From Haliotis asinina (Eukaryota > Mollusca > Gastropoda > Lepetellida > Haliotidae), in contig NC_090280.1 of NCBI RefSeq assembly GCF_037392515.1, forward strand, positions 25,239,118 to 25,303,117: 64,000 nt of DNA. The letters run 5' to 3'. The position numbers and the translations under genes are program-made. The notes beneath the pieces were generated by a model. That model worked only from the letters and a program-made list of their open reading frames with translations. It did not search any database and was not told the DNA's origin. How positions within the stretch are numbered: position 1 is the stretch's first letter; each line of letters begins with the position of its first letter. Below are positions 19,395 to 27,805 of the stretch, in pieces.

Positions 19395-19622
19395 ATGTCT
19401 GAGGGGAAAACGTTCGTCAACGACGCATACCACGCCACAGTGGTCGCCAGTCTAGCTGTAGGGTACGGTCGGTTGACTAAAATGGTGCTTAAACAACCAA
19501 CTATCAAGCTAGATTTCAACCTGCAGGATATGGGTATGCTCATAATGAACCTTGGTATGGCGATGGCCACAAAAGACATCCTAGTAAAACAAGGGATCAT
19601 ACCTGATAATATAATGAAATAA
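19395..19622 (+). CDS. Polinton small membrane-associated protein, 75 aa
   Basis: Compact protein with two hydrophobic stretches: HATVVASLAVGYG at residues 13-25 and MGMLIMNLGMAMA at about 47-60. It ends VKQGIIPDNIMK. Preceded by an AT-rich gap with tatatcatatacataatg. Its size and helices suggest a small membrane protein. It is followed 8 bp later by the 141-aa gene, so the two are probably coexpressed. Confidence 0.6.
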   Translation: MSEGKTFVNDAYHATVVASLAVGYGRLTKMVLKQPTIKLDFNLQDMGMLIMNLGMAMATKDILVKQGIIPDNIMK

Positions 19623-19630
19623 ATATAGGG

Positions 19631-20056
19631 ATGGCCACGATAGCTATGATGGTCGGTGGGGCGTTAGTGAATGCCCTGGCATTTTCCGGGAGTAATTTCC
19701 TCTTCTCGAAACTACGAGATGATCACGCGGCTGAAATACAGGAAGAAAGGAAGCGGCACGATCTCGCTACTGAGAAATTACAAAGAGCACAGGCCGAGTA
19801 CGCTAAAAAACGTCTCCAGAGGATCGATTTTATTAATGAACAACTCCAGCGTGAAAACCATGCCGTTCAAACATTCAATGATGTTGATGAAGCAATGAAA
19901 GAATACTACCTACTAACTGGTAAACGATTGGAACCGCTCAATAAACCCACACTCGCTCAGTACTACACACCATCCAAGGGACAAATGAATCGTGAACTGG
20001 GCTTCATAGTGTTGGGTATAGCAGCTACTGCGTTGGTTGCGAAGCAATTAAATTAA
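19631..20056 (+). CDS. Polinton small protein with two hydrophobic ends and a coiled coil, 141 aa
   Basis: The N-terminal hydrophobic helix (residues 3-25, IAMMVGGALVNALAF) is followed by a strongly charged helical region at about 30-80 (ERKRHDLATEKLQRAQ), likely a coiled coil. The segment FNDVDEAMKEYYLLTGKRL comes next, and a C-terminal hydrophobic helix ends the protein (LGFIVLGIAATALVAKQL). A membrane-spanning structural role is plausible, not shown. Confidence 0.65.
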   Translation: MATIAMMVGGALVNALAFSGSNFLFSKLRDDHAAEIQEERKRHDLATEKLQRAQAEYAKKRLQRIDFINEQLQRENHAVQTFNDVDEAMKEYYLLTGKRLEPLNKPTLAQYYTPSKGQMNRELGFIVLGIAATALVAKQLN

Positions 20057-20111
20057 AATACCTATATAAGTAAACATGAGACCCGCTCCATACTGATGCG
20101 AATACATACTT

Positions 20112-20342
20112 ATGGGGAAGACCGAGGCCTGTGGTAGGAAATGCAGGAATCAGGGGTTCTGTTGTTTCCATATGGGAAGTCCTAACTACACGTGTTCTGT
20201 GTGTGGTATCGGGGTTAAAGGACACTACTGTCTATGTAAAGCTCACGGAGCGAACGTAGTCAGACATCAACTCATCTACGAGAATAAAAAAGGCTACATA
20301 AAAGAACGTAGGCGACTGCTCAAGATAGACTCCAATGCGTGA
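20112..20342 (+). CDS. Polinton Cys-rich putative zinc-binding protein, 76 aa
   Basis: Cys/His pattern: C7, C11, C17, C18, H20, C28, C31, H38, C40, C42 and H45, with CSVCGIG...HYCLCKAHG. This could bind two zinc ions. The C-terminal half is basic (KKGYIKERRRLLK). It may be a nucleic-acid-binding accessory to the polymerase gene, which starts about 60 bp downstream. Family not recognised. Confidence 0.6.
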   Translation: MGKTEACGRKCRNQGFCCFHMGSPNYTCSVCGIGVKGHYCLCKAHGANVVRHQLIYENKKGYIKERRRLLKIDSNA

Positions 20343-20402
20343 AAGGGTTACCTCCCTTTACTGTGAACCAATTAGACATTGGTTCTCTTAGGTGTAAACA
20401 CT

Positions 20403-22346
20403 ATGGCTACTGTACGCGAGCTGAAGAGGGTCGCAAAACAGAGAGGTGTGATCGGGTATTCTCGAATGCGGAAGTCAGCATTGTTGAGATTACTAGGTTT
20501 AGAAGCCTCTCCTACGGTAACACAATTAAAAGCTCAAGCAAAACAGCTTGGATACACGGGTTATTCAAACCTGGGTAGAGCCGGGTTAACCGCATTGTTA
20601 TCACATGCCCCCGTAGCACGTCCCACTGTAAAACAACTGAAAGCCGAGGCACACGATTTGGGTTTAGGCGGGTATTCCCGTATGAGAAAACCACAGCTTG
20701 TAGAATTATTACGACATAATAGAGCTATTGACCTACAGTTCGTGCGCACTGAGCGCGCTGTAGGCAACTATTTGAGAGGTTGGCGCATGCACGTTGATAG
20801 AAACATAGACATTACAGATATCAAGCCTCTGGTAGCTGATAAGGTCAACCAGGAACTAAATAACTTAGGAAGTATCAAGTTTCAGATCACAGTGAAAATG
20901 TCGCTCGATAAGCAGGTTGGGAGTACCACTGAATATGTTCAGCCTTACTTCCGAGGTCAACAAGAGGTCGTCACACATACAGAGACCATTGATACATCAA
21001 TCGATACCAGTTTTCAGCAGATACGAGAATACCTAGAACGCTACACACACTTGGGGTCCGGGTGGGTTGTAGATAAAATCGATAATGTTTATCTAGACAT
21101 AGCTAACTACGTGCCGTTCAGAGGTGGGTCATACCTAGCCTTGCCTCCCTACTATAGGAACAAACATGCCATAGTAAACGTTAAGAATAGAGGAAACGAT
21201 TGCCTGAGGTTAGCTATCAGGTCAGCCTTATTTCCAGCTGGCACTCATTCAGATAGGCTTTCTAGCTATCCCCAAGACGATGGGCTCAACTGGGATGGTA
21301 TAGATGAACCCACCCCCATATCCCAGATCACTAAAGTAGAAAAACAGAATAATATGGCTATAAATGTCTTTGGGCACGAAGGTAACAAAACAATAGTACA
21401 TAGGGTCAGCCCGGTGAAGGATCGCCAAGTTATCAATATATTCATGATCCAACGAGGTGAAAAGTATCACTACACGTGGATAAAACATCTCAGCCGGTTG
21501 TTGCACGACCAGTCGAAACACGATGGGGAAAAACACTTTTGTGTACGATGTCTACACGGTTTCAGTCGAGCTGATTTATTAGAATCCCACCGGGATGATT
21601 GTCAAGGTGTGGGGCAGACGGCCATACGAGTCGACATGCCTAAGGAAGGTGATAATATCCTAAAATTCAGTAACCATAAGAACCAAATGTCTGTGCCTTA
21701 TATCATATACGCCGACTTCGAAGCCTTGGTTGTGGGTGGGGATTCCTCCAGTGGTGCCGCCGGCGAGGCTCCATTCACCCACAAGACACAAGAGCATAAA
21801 GCCTGTTCGTTTGGATACATTGTCGTCCGTTGTGACGGGGAAACGAAAGCTCCGGTACTGTATAGGGGGCCTGACGCGGCTGAAAGGTTTCTAAAGTGTT
21901 TGCAGGAAGAAGAAAAAATTATTAGGAATGCATTGTATAAAATCGCTCCCATGCGTCTGACCCGAGTCGACAGGCTAGCCCACGCTAGTAGTACTAACTG
22001 TCACGTGTGTGACTCACCACTTAACGGTGATTCGGTGAGAGATCACTGCCACATAACTGGTAAGTATAGAGGCGCCGCTCACAACGCGTGCAACCTCAAG
22101 CTTAAAATCAACCCTAAGACAATAAACATCCCTGTTGTCTTTCACAACTTGAGAGGGTACGACTCACACTTGATCATGCAGGCCATCGCGAAAATCGATG
22201 GTAATATAACGTGCATCCCCAACAACATGGAGAGATACATCTCCTTCAGCTTAAACGGACTTAGGTTCATTGACTCGTTTCAGTTCCTCCTGTCGTTACT
22301 CGACAGTCTGGTCAAGGCCAACAATACCTTCCCTATCACCGATTGA
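20403..22346 (+). CDS. POLB: Polinton DNA polymerase B, N-terminal half ending at a nonsense codon
   Basis: Start chosen at ATG 20403; an upstream in-frame ATG at 20379 adds 8 residues. Residues 1-105 hold three tandem SAP/Rho-N-like helical repeats, each ending G-Y-S-x-(M/L)-x-(K/R)...LL; they may bind DNA or help priming. A Cys/His finger (FCVRCLHGF...H..DC) lies at about 380. The exonuclease motif ExoI (IIYADFEAL, about 437) and an ExoII-like motif (FHNLRGYDSHL, about 580) flank an endonuclease-VII-like HNH insert (CHVCDS...DHCHITGKYRGAAH...CN, about 535-565). The frame stops at TGA 22344-22346 and continues in the same frame downstream. This is the protein-primed PolB family; one nonsense mutation, sequencing error or readthrough explains the break. 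Confidence 0.88.
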   Translation: MATVRELKRVAKQRGVIGYSRMRKSALLRLLGLEASPTVTQLKAQAKQLGYTGYSNLGRAGLTALLSHAPVARPTVKQLKAEAHDLGLGGYSRMRKPQLVELLRHNRAIDLQFVRTERAVGNYLRGWRMHVDRNIDITDIKPLVADKVNQELNNLGSIKFQITVKMSLDKQVGSTTEYVQPYFRGQQEVVTHTETIDTSIDTSFQQIREYLERYTHLGSGWVVDKIDNVYLDIANYVPFRGGSYLALPPYYRNKHAIVNVKNRGNDCLRLAIRSALFPAGTHSDRLSSYPQDDGLNWDGIDEPTPISQITKVEKQNNMAINVFGHEGNKTIVHRVSPVKDRQVINIFMIQRGEKYHYTWIKHLSRLLHDQSKHDGEKHFCVRCLHGFSRADLLESHRDDCQGVGQTAIRVDMPKEGDNILKFSNHKNQMSVPYIIYADFEALVVGGDSSSGAAGEAPFTHKTQEHKACSFGYIVVRCDGETKAPVLYRGPDAAERFLKCLQEEEKIIRNALYKIAPMRLTRVDRLAHASSTNCHVCDSPLNGDSVRDHCHITGKYRGAAHNACNLKLKINPKTINIPVVFHNLRGYDSHLIMQAIAKIDGNITCIPNNMERYISFSLNGLRFIDSFQFLLSLLDSLVKANNTFPITD

Positions 22347-24104
22347 TACACAGACGCCGAGACTAGACCCCTGCTTATGAGGAAGGGTGTGTACCCCTAT
22401 GAGTACATGGATAGTTGGGCCAAGTTCACCGAGACCAGACTACCCCCTAATGACTGCTTTTATAGCAAGCTGAATGAGGCGTCCGTCTCACGAGATGATT
22501 ACTCGCACGCGACTAACGTATGGAATAAACTGGGTTGTAAGAACCTGGGTGATTATCACGACCTGTACTTGAGGACAGATGTACTGCTGTTAGCCGACGT
22601 GTTTGAAACGTTTAGGCGGACGTGTTTCAAGCAGTATAAACTCGACCCCGCATGGTATTACACCAGCCCAGGTCTGTCGTGGGACGCCTTGCTTAAAAAG
22701 ACCGGAGTTAATATGGAATTGCTCACAGATTACGACATGCACCTATTCATTGAGAAAGGCTTGCGAAGTGGGATTTCTATGGCATCCAAACGATACGCGA
22801 AAGCAAATAATCAATACGTGAAAGATTACGATCCTAACAAACCAACCAATCACATTCTCTACCTCGACGCAAACAACCTGTACGGCTGGGCCATGAGCCA
22901 GTATCTACCTACAGGGGGATTCGAATGGGTACCCCACGTTGATGTTATGGGGGTTGCACCAGATTCGAACAAAGGTTATATCCTCGAGGTTGACTTAGAG
23001 TATACCAAGGAATTACACACATCACACAACAGCTACCCCCTGGCCCCCGAACGTATGATGGTTAACCCAGACTGGATGTCTGAGTACCAACATAACTTGT
23101 TAGGTGGGCGTGTGACAGACGTTGAAAAACTCGTGCCTAACTTAATGAATAAGACCAAGTACATCGTTCACTATCGCAACCTACAGCTGTACCTGTCGTT
23201 GGGTATGAGGCTGACCAAAATACACAGGGTGCTCATGTTCGACCAGAGCCCATGGATGGAGCCCTACATCAGAATGAACACAGACCTACGAAAAAAAGCC
23301 ACCAGTGATTTTGAGAAAAATCTCTACAAGCTCATGAACAACTCGGTGTTTGGTAAGACTATGGAGAACCTGAGGAAACGCGTGACCGTGAAGCTGGTTC
23401 GGTCGAGTGAGGAAGACAAGCTCAGGAGATTGATAGCCAGTCCGGCATTCAACCGTAGTAAGATATTCACAGACAACCTGGTTGCCCTACACATGAAGAA
23501 AAGTCACATAAAATTCAACCGGCCTGTTTACATGGGGATGAGCATCCTTGATTTATCCAAACACCTGATGTACGACTTTTACTACAATGAGCTCAAGAAA
23601 CAGTACGGTGACAGGTGTGAAGTGCTGTACACTGACACGGATTCCCTGCTGATGGAGATTCGAACCGAGGACGTGTACGAGGACATGAAAAAACACCTCG
23701 ATTTATACGACACCAGCGACTACCCTAAGACCCATACCATACACAGTACGGTAAATAAAAAGGTCCTAGGTAAGATGAAGGACGAGTGTGCTGGCACGCC
23801 CATAGCCGAGTACATAGGTTTGAGACCTAAGATGTACTCCATACTGAAAGCCGACAATAGTGAGATCCGGAAGGCTAAGGGGGTTAAGAAGTATGTGGTG
23901 AAACAACACATCAAACACGCCAGATTCAAGGAAGCCCTGTTCAAGACCCGTACCTTTAGACATAAAATGAACACACTTAGAAGTGATGGACATAAGATAT
24001 ACGGACTGACTATAAACAAGACGTCCCTGTCGCCTATGGACACGAAACGTTGGATAGCTATTGATGGGATAAACACTTACGCGTATGGACATGAAAAAAT
24101 TTGA
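22347..24104 (+). CDS. POLB: Polinton DNA polymerase B, C-terminal polymerase half
   Basis: In-frame continuation after the TGA; the first ATG is at 22377. Polymerase motifs are intact: motif A YLDANNLYGWAMS (about 22861-22900), motif B KLMNNSVFGKTM (about 23329-23364) and motif C YTDTDSLLM (about 23629-23655). Downstream KAKGVKKYVVKQH fits the thumb region. Without the N-terminal half this would lack exonuclease activity. The last 20 bp overlap the integrase start in another frame. Confidence 0.9.
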   Translation, partial: YTDAETRPLLMRKGVYPYEYMDSWAKFTETRLPPNDCFYSKLNEASVSRDDYSHATNVWNKLGCKNLGDYHDLYLRTDVLLLADVFETFRRTCFKQYKLDPAWYYTSPGLSWDALLKKTGVNMELLTDYDMHLFIEKGLRSGISMASKRYAKANNQYVKDYDPNKPTNHILYLDANNLYGWAMSQYLPTGGFEWVPHVDVMGVAPDSNKGYILEVDLEYTKELHTSHNSYPLAPERMMVNPDWMSEYQHNLLGGRVTDVEKLVPNLMNKTKYIVHYRNLQLYLSLGMRLTKIHRVLMFDQSPWMEPYIRMNTDLRKKATSDFEKNLYKLMNNSVFGKTMENLRKRVTVKLVRSSEEDKLRRLIASPAFNRSKIFTDNLVALHMKKSHIKFNRPVYMGMSILDLSKHLMYDFYYNELKKQYGDRCEVLYTDTDSLLMEIRTEDVYEDMKKHLDLYDTSDYPKTHTIHSTVNKKVLGKMKDECAGTPIAEYIGLRPKMYSILKADNSEIRKAKGVKKYVVKQHIKHARFKEALFKTRTFRHKMNTLRSDGHKIYGLTINKTSLSPMDTKRWIAIDGINTYAYGHEKI

Positions 24105-25053
24105 GGCTATTTACTACAGCCCGCGTGGGTACTGGAAAGGAGCTAGCGCAGTAGATAAGCTAGCTAAAATAGCGCGAGTACCCCCGGAGGAAGCCAAAGC
24201 GTGGCTTGAAAAACAAGCCCTGTGGCAGATCTATTTGCCGGCACCACGCTACGTGCCTAGAAGGAGGTTCGGTATTAACATACCTAATAGCGTTCACCAG
24301 GCAGACCTACTGTTCCTACCCCACGACAAGAGGTACAAGTATGCCTTAACCGTAGTGGACGTAGCCAGTCGTTACAAGGAAGCCGAACCCTTGACCACGA
24401 AAGATTCGGCCCAGGTAGCCAGAGGATTCGAACGCATATACAAACGCAGTCCGCTGACGTGGCCAACAGAGCTGCAAGTTGACCCCGGACGGGAGTTCAT
24501 GGGTGCCGTGTCACAACTGCTAGCCAAACACGATACAAAGGTCAGGCGTGGCACGGCCGGAGCCCATCGCAGCCAAGCCATAGTTGAAAGATTTAATAGG
24601 ACTTTGGCTGAGCGCTTGTTCGGCCATCAGTATGCTAGGGAGATGGCCACCCCTGGAAAACGATCGACTGAATGGGTCACGAGGTTACCCAAGGTGGTGT
24701 CGGCAATCAACCATGAAGTCACCCGTCTCACCGGTAAGAAACCGGCAGACGCTATCAAACTAAAATCAATAGTTGCAGAGTCGGCCGCTCCATTGCGTGG
24801 GAAGGAGAAACAGATACCAGATAGGGCCCTAGTGAGGTATCTATACCAGCCGGGGGAACACGAGGGTGATAGCCGTAAGCGGGCCACCGATCCTATATGG
24901 TCAGTCAAAACTTACAACATAGATAAAGTGGATATGAAAGCCGACGGACCTAACTTGTACTACTTGAGGGATGGGCCGGGTAGGGGGTTTGTAAGAGAAG
25001 AATTATTGATCGTACCGTACGGCACAGTGTTACCTCCAACACACGTTAAGTAG
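24085..25053 (+). CDS. INT: Polinton retroviral-type integrase, 322 aa
   Basis: Catalyses insertion of element DNA. The DDE triad is visible: D74 (HQADLLFLP), D133 (VDPGREFMG) and E168 (AIVERFN), with 34 residues between the last two. The N-terminus has no HHCC zinc pattern and is helical. The C-terminal about 90 residues (VRYLYQPGEH...LPPTHVK) look like a small beta-rich, chromo-like target-binding domain. Its coding sequence lies inside the right TIR, so it is duplicated at the left end. Start ATG 24085 overlaps PolB by 20 bp. The gene is uninterrupted. Confidence 0.92.
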   Translation: MDMKKFEAIYYSPRGYWKGASAVDKLAKIARVPPEEAKAWLEKQALWQIYLPAPRYVPRRRFGINIPNSVHQADLLFLPHDKRYKYALTVVDVASRYKEAEPLTTKDSAQVARGFERIYKRSPLTWPTELQVDPGREFMGAVSQLLAKHDTKVRRGTAGAHRSQAIVERFNRTLAERLFGHQYAREMATPGKRSTEWVTRLPKVVSAINHEVTRLTGKKPADAIKLKSIVAESAAPLRGKEKQIPDRALVRYLYQPGEHEGDSRKRATDPIWSVKTYNIDKVDMKADGPNLYYLRDGPGRGFVREELLIVPYGTVLPPTHVK

Positions 25054-25165
25054 TAGGGGTAATAGTAGCAAGAGCTAATGGCCCAACCAAAGCCTTATTT
25101 ACTAAATAAGGCTTTGTAGAGACATTTCTTGAAAGTGGTCAAGAACTGTCATTGTATATACTACT
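24837..25165 (-). repeat. Polinton right terminal inverted repeat (329 bp)
   Basis: Inverse of 11313-11641 with three substitutions by my count. It contains the 3' end of the integrase gene, the inverse of the 21-bp word just after its stop, and the hairpin at 25088-25116. Confidence 0.93.
25088..25116. other. Perfect hairpin in right TIR
   Basis: Same 14-bp stem and 1-nt loop as at 11362-11390. It lies shortly downstream of the integrase stop, so it might act in 3'-end formation. Confidence 0.75.
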
Positions 25166-25170
25166 CACAA
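25166..25170. repeat. Polinton target site duplication, right copy (CACAA)
   Basis: Directly follows the element's terminal ACTACT; matches 11308-11312. Confidence 0.85.
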
Positions 25171-27516
25171 CCTAACTCTTTTATTCCATTTATTGGAGAG
25201 GTCATAGGCCTATAGTACAGAGTCTTTTAAATAACTGGTTTTTGTGTTTGTCTAGCATATCTTAAAAATGTTTTGAAATTTACATTGCCCAGTTTCTCTA
25301 AACGTCTGTAAATGTCCATTAAAACCTATTGCCACTGTGAATACCTGGATAACTTATTTGCAAAATGGACTCTTCAAAATGTACATCGGTTGACAACAGC
25401 TACGTATTCTACGTTGTGCAAATATACTTTTCTGATTTGGACAATTTACCGCCATTCTTTACGACCAGGCTTTTGTTTTAGTAGTATTTACACTGAGCAG
25501 ACATTTCAAGGAATCTATTTTTGTAGAAACTTCACTGTACTCGAGAACACGATGACATTATCAGGAAACTAGAGCAAGAATGTCTAAACAATATCTGAAT
25601 GCAACTAAATACCATCTGTAAAATTTTGAGACACAATTGTCGCTAATTCATTTATGAAAAAAACTCGGTCCCACTCGAGTGACTGTCAGGGAGATCTGTT
25701 TCATATTATATGTATGGTAAGAAAACAGCATCTACCAACACAGTGTTAAACTTCCGTGGCGAACCAGCCTTACTGTAAGATCAATTACAAGCAGACATGG
25801 TTGTTCTTATGGCCATGATAATGATGGTTAAGCTGTCAGTAAGGTCTGAAGGTTTACATACTCTACATTAACTCCAATATGCGTCAACTCAGTGCAAGAG
25901 TGCATGCATTTGATGGAAAATACAGAATGTATTTACACACTTACGTAACATTATTCATGGTGAGGCCTTCTTTTTGTGTAAAATGCAAAACTCAATCAGT
26001 ATGAAGATTTCTGAAAATAAAATGCATTTGATGGTTTAGATATTTGCCAGGATGTTCGGCAATGAATACCGTGGATTATGCTGACGCAAATCAAGTGTGA
26101 GAGAAATGCCAGACCAGTATGAAGAGAATGCAACATTTGTCGAGTAGGTACACCGAAGAATTCCAAAATAGACATTGTAGTGTTGTTTAAAGGACGCACT
26201 GCTAGTGGCACACGGAAGAACATTTGGCACATTTTCATTTACTTTTAATTTTGATTCCCTGTACCCAGCTGGGAGGCACATGGCCAGTCTCATAACACGT
26301 AGAAAACAGATTATGAAGATAATCTATACATGTGCCATATCTCAAAAAATCAACTGGAATCTTATGGAAACCTGACGATTTCCCTCTCTCAGCTTAACTT
26401 AGTGTCATCAGAAAAAAGTTAAAGTTTTCAACTCATAAGACCTAAGGAATGAAATGAGACTCAACAGTAAAGCCGCGAGAAAATTAACTTGGTACCCCGA
26501 CACAAAGAAGTAATTAGTCAAAAGGGTCATCGTTGCATTGTCAAAGTTTTAAGTTCCTAACATCTGAGGGATGAAATGAGACTCAACAATACAGTTTTAA
26601 GCTACAATAATTAATTTCATGCATTCACTGATATCCTAACGGGGAATGTATGTCATGGAACAGCATGAAAAGCAAAACATTCATAAAACCCCATGAAACT
26701 TCGGGGAATACCTGAAATCACAACTATTTCACTAAACCACTGACTCTTTTAGGGAAATCCATGGTTTCACACATTCCCTGTAACACATATACCCTACAGC
26801 GAGTTTTGTAAACTCATTTATTCCAAAACAAAATCATGAAAAATTGAACTTCGCTCTCTTAAGAGTAAGAATGCACTATGAGCTCTCGCTCACTTTCTGA
26901 AATTTCGCCCACGTAGGGCTAGGAGATTCCCCTGTATAAATCTCCTATTGTATTCTCATTAGCACGCGTCACTGCTTTTCCTGTTATAACAAAAAGGTGC
27001 CTGCATTCCGAGACCTATAATAGTCTTCGACTCTGTGTTCTGTATCTCAACAGAAACTGAGCACTTCAGATACATACTACCATATCCATACTGAAAAAAG
27101 CCGTGTTCAGTCATAACTGTATGTATTGTGAGAAAAGATAAAATCCAGGGAAAATATGGTGTATATAATAAAATTAAATAGCACCAACAACATTCTACGG
27201 TGACCGTCATTATTCATAAATATATTAGTGCGCTGCATATTTGAACTAAACTTCACTTTAAAATGATTTTCCATCTCCTAGTGTTATTATTTTCAAATCT
27301 TGATGTGAAACTACACAAGAAAGGACGGCAGGTGCTCAAGGCGCTTCTTACCAGATTAATCCAATAACATATTATATTGTTGTTTTAATACATTCGGGGC
27401 CTTTATTTTTCTATTCCAATATCCACATAGACATCAATCATTAGTGCCATCGAAGTCGAATGTGAAAATAGCCTTTTCCAGCAATGAAAACCTGCTTTTT
27501 ATCATAAAGCTTTTTA
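25171..27516 (+). repeat. Palindrome left arm, inner part
   Basis: Continues the arm interrupted by the Polinton. It matches the reverse complement of 27806-30135 at roughly 97% where I compared about 200 bp. The mirrored open frames (60-112 codons) have no recognisable domain. The inner boundary is at 'ataaagcttttta'. Confidence 0.85.
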
Positions 27517-27805
27517 AAGTTCTATTTCCCATGCTAGGTATGCGATGAAATATGACTTTGCAATTATTTTGCTTTACAAAGCTGACAGATGTCTTGTGAT
27601 TGACGGTCTTGCACTGGTTGTGTTGCAGTTTGAATACTATTACTGCTGTTCGTGCTAACATCATGCGCTAATGATGGTATGTGGTAACGTATACTAGTTG
27701 GGGTGTTTTCATGGGTTATCATGAATCGGGTCACCATTCTTTCACTCACACTAATTCAGACTCATGTCAGTCACCCGCCACTCACGGCTCCGCCGCCCGC
27801 CGCCA
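27517..27805. other. Palindrome spacer, 289 bp
   Basis: Unique sequence between the arms. It ends in a GC-rich piece (ctccgccgcccgccgcc) next to the right arm. No feature recognised. Confidence 0.75.

Larger units (their letters stand above)
11313..25165. mobile_element. Polinton/Maverick element, 13,853 bp, nested in the palindrome
   Basis: A self-synthesising, virus-like DNA transposon. The ends are AGTAGTATATAC... and its inverse, with 329-bp terminal inverted repeats and a 5-bp target duplication. Canonical Polintons make 6-bp duplications; a 6-bp reading here would need one mismatch. It encodes PolB, integrase, packaging ATPase and a double jelly-roll type major capsid protein. About ten small structural or membrane proteins accompany them. 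Genes are packed on both strands with intergenic gaps of 10-35 bp and several overlaps. Only PolB carries a disabling stop. I saw no cysteine protease. Three mismatches between the TIRs suggest recent integration. Confidence 0.93.
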
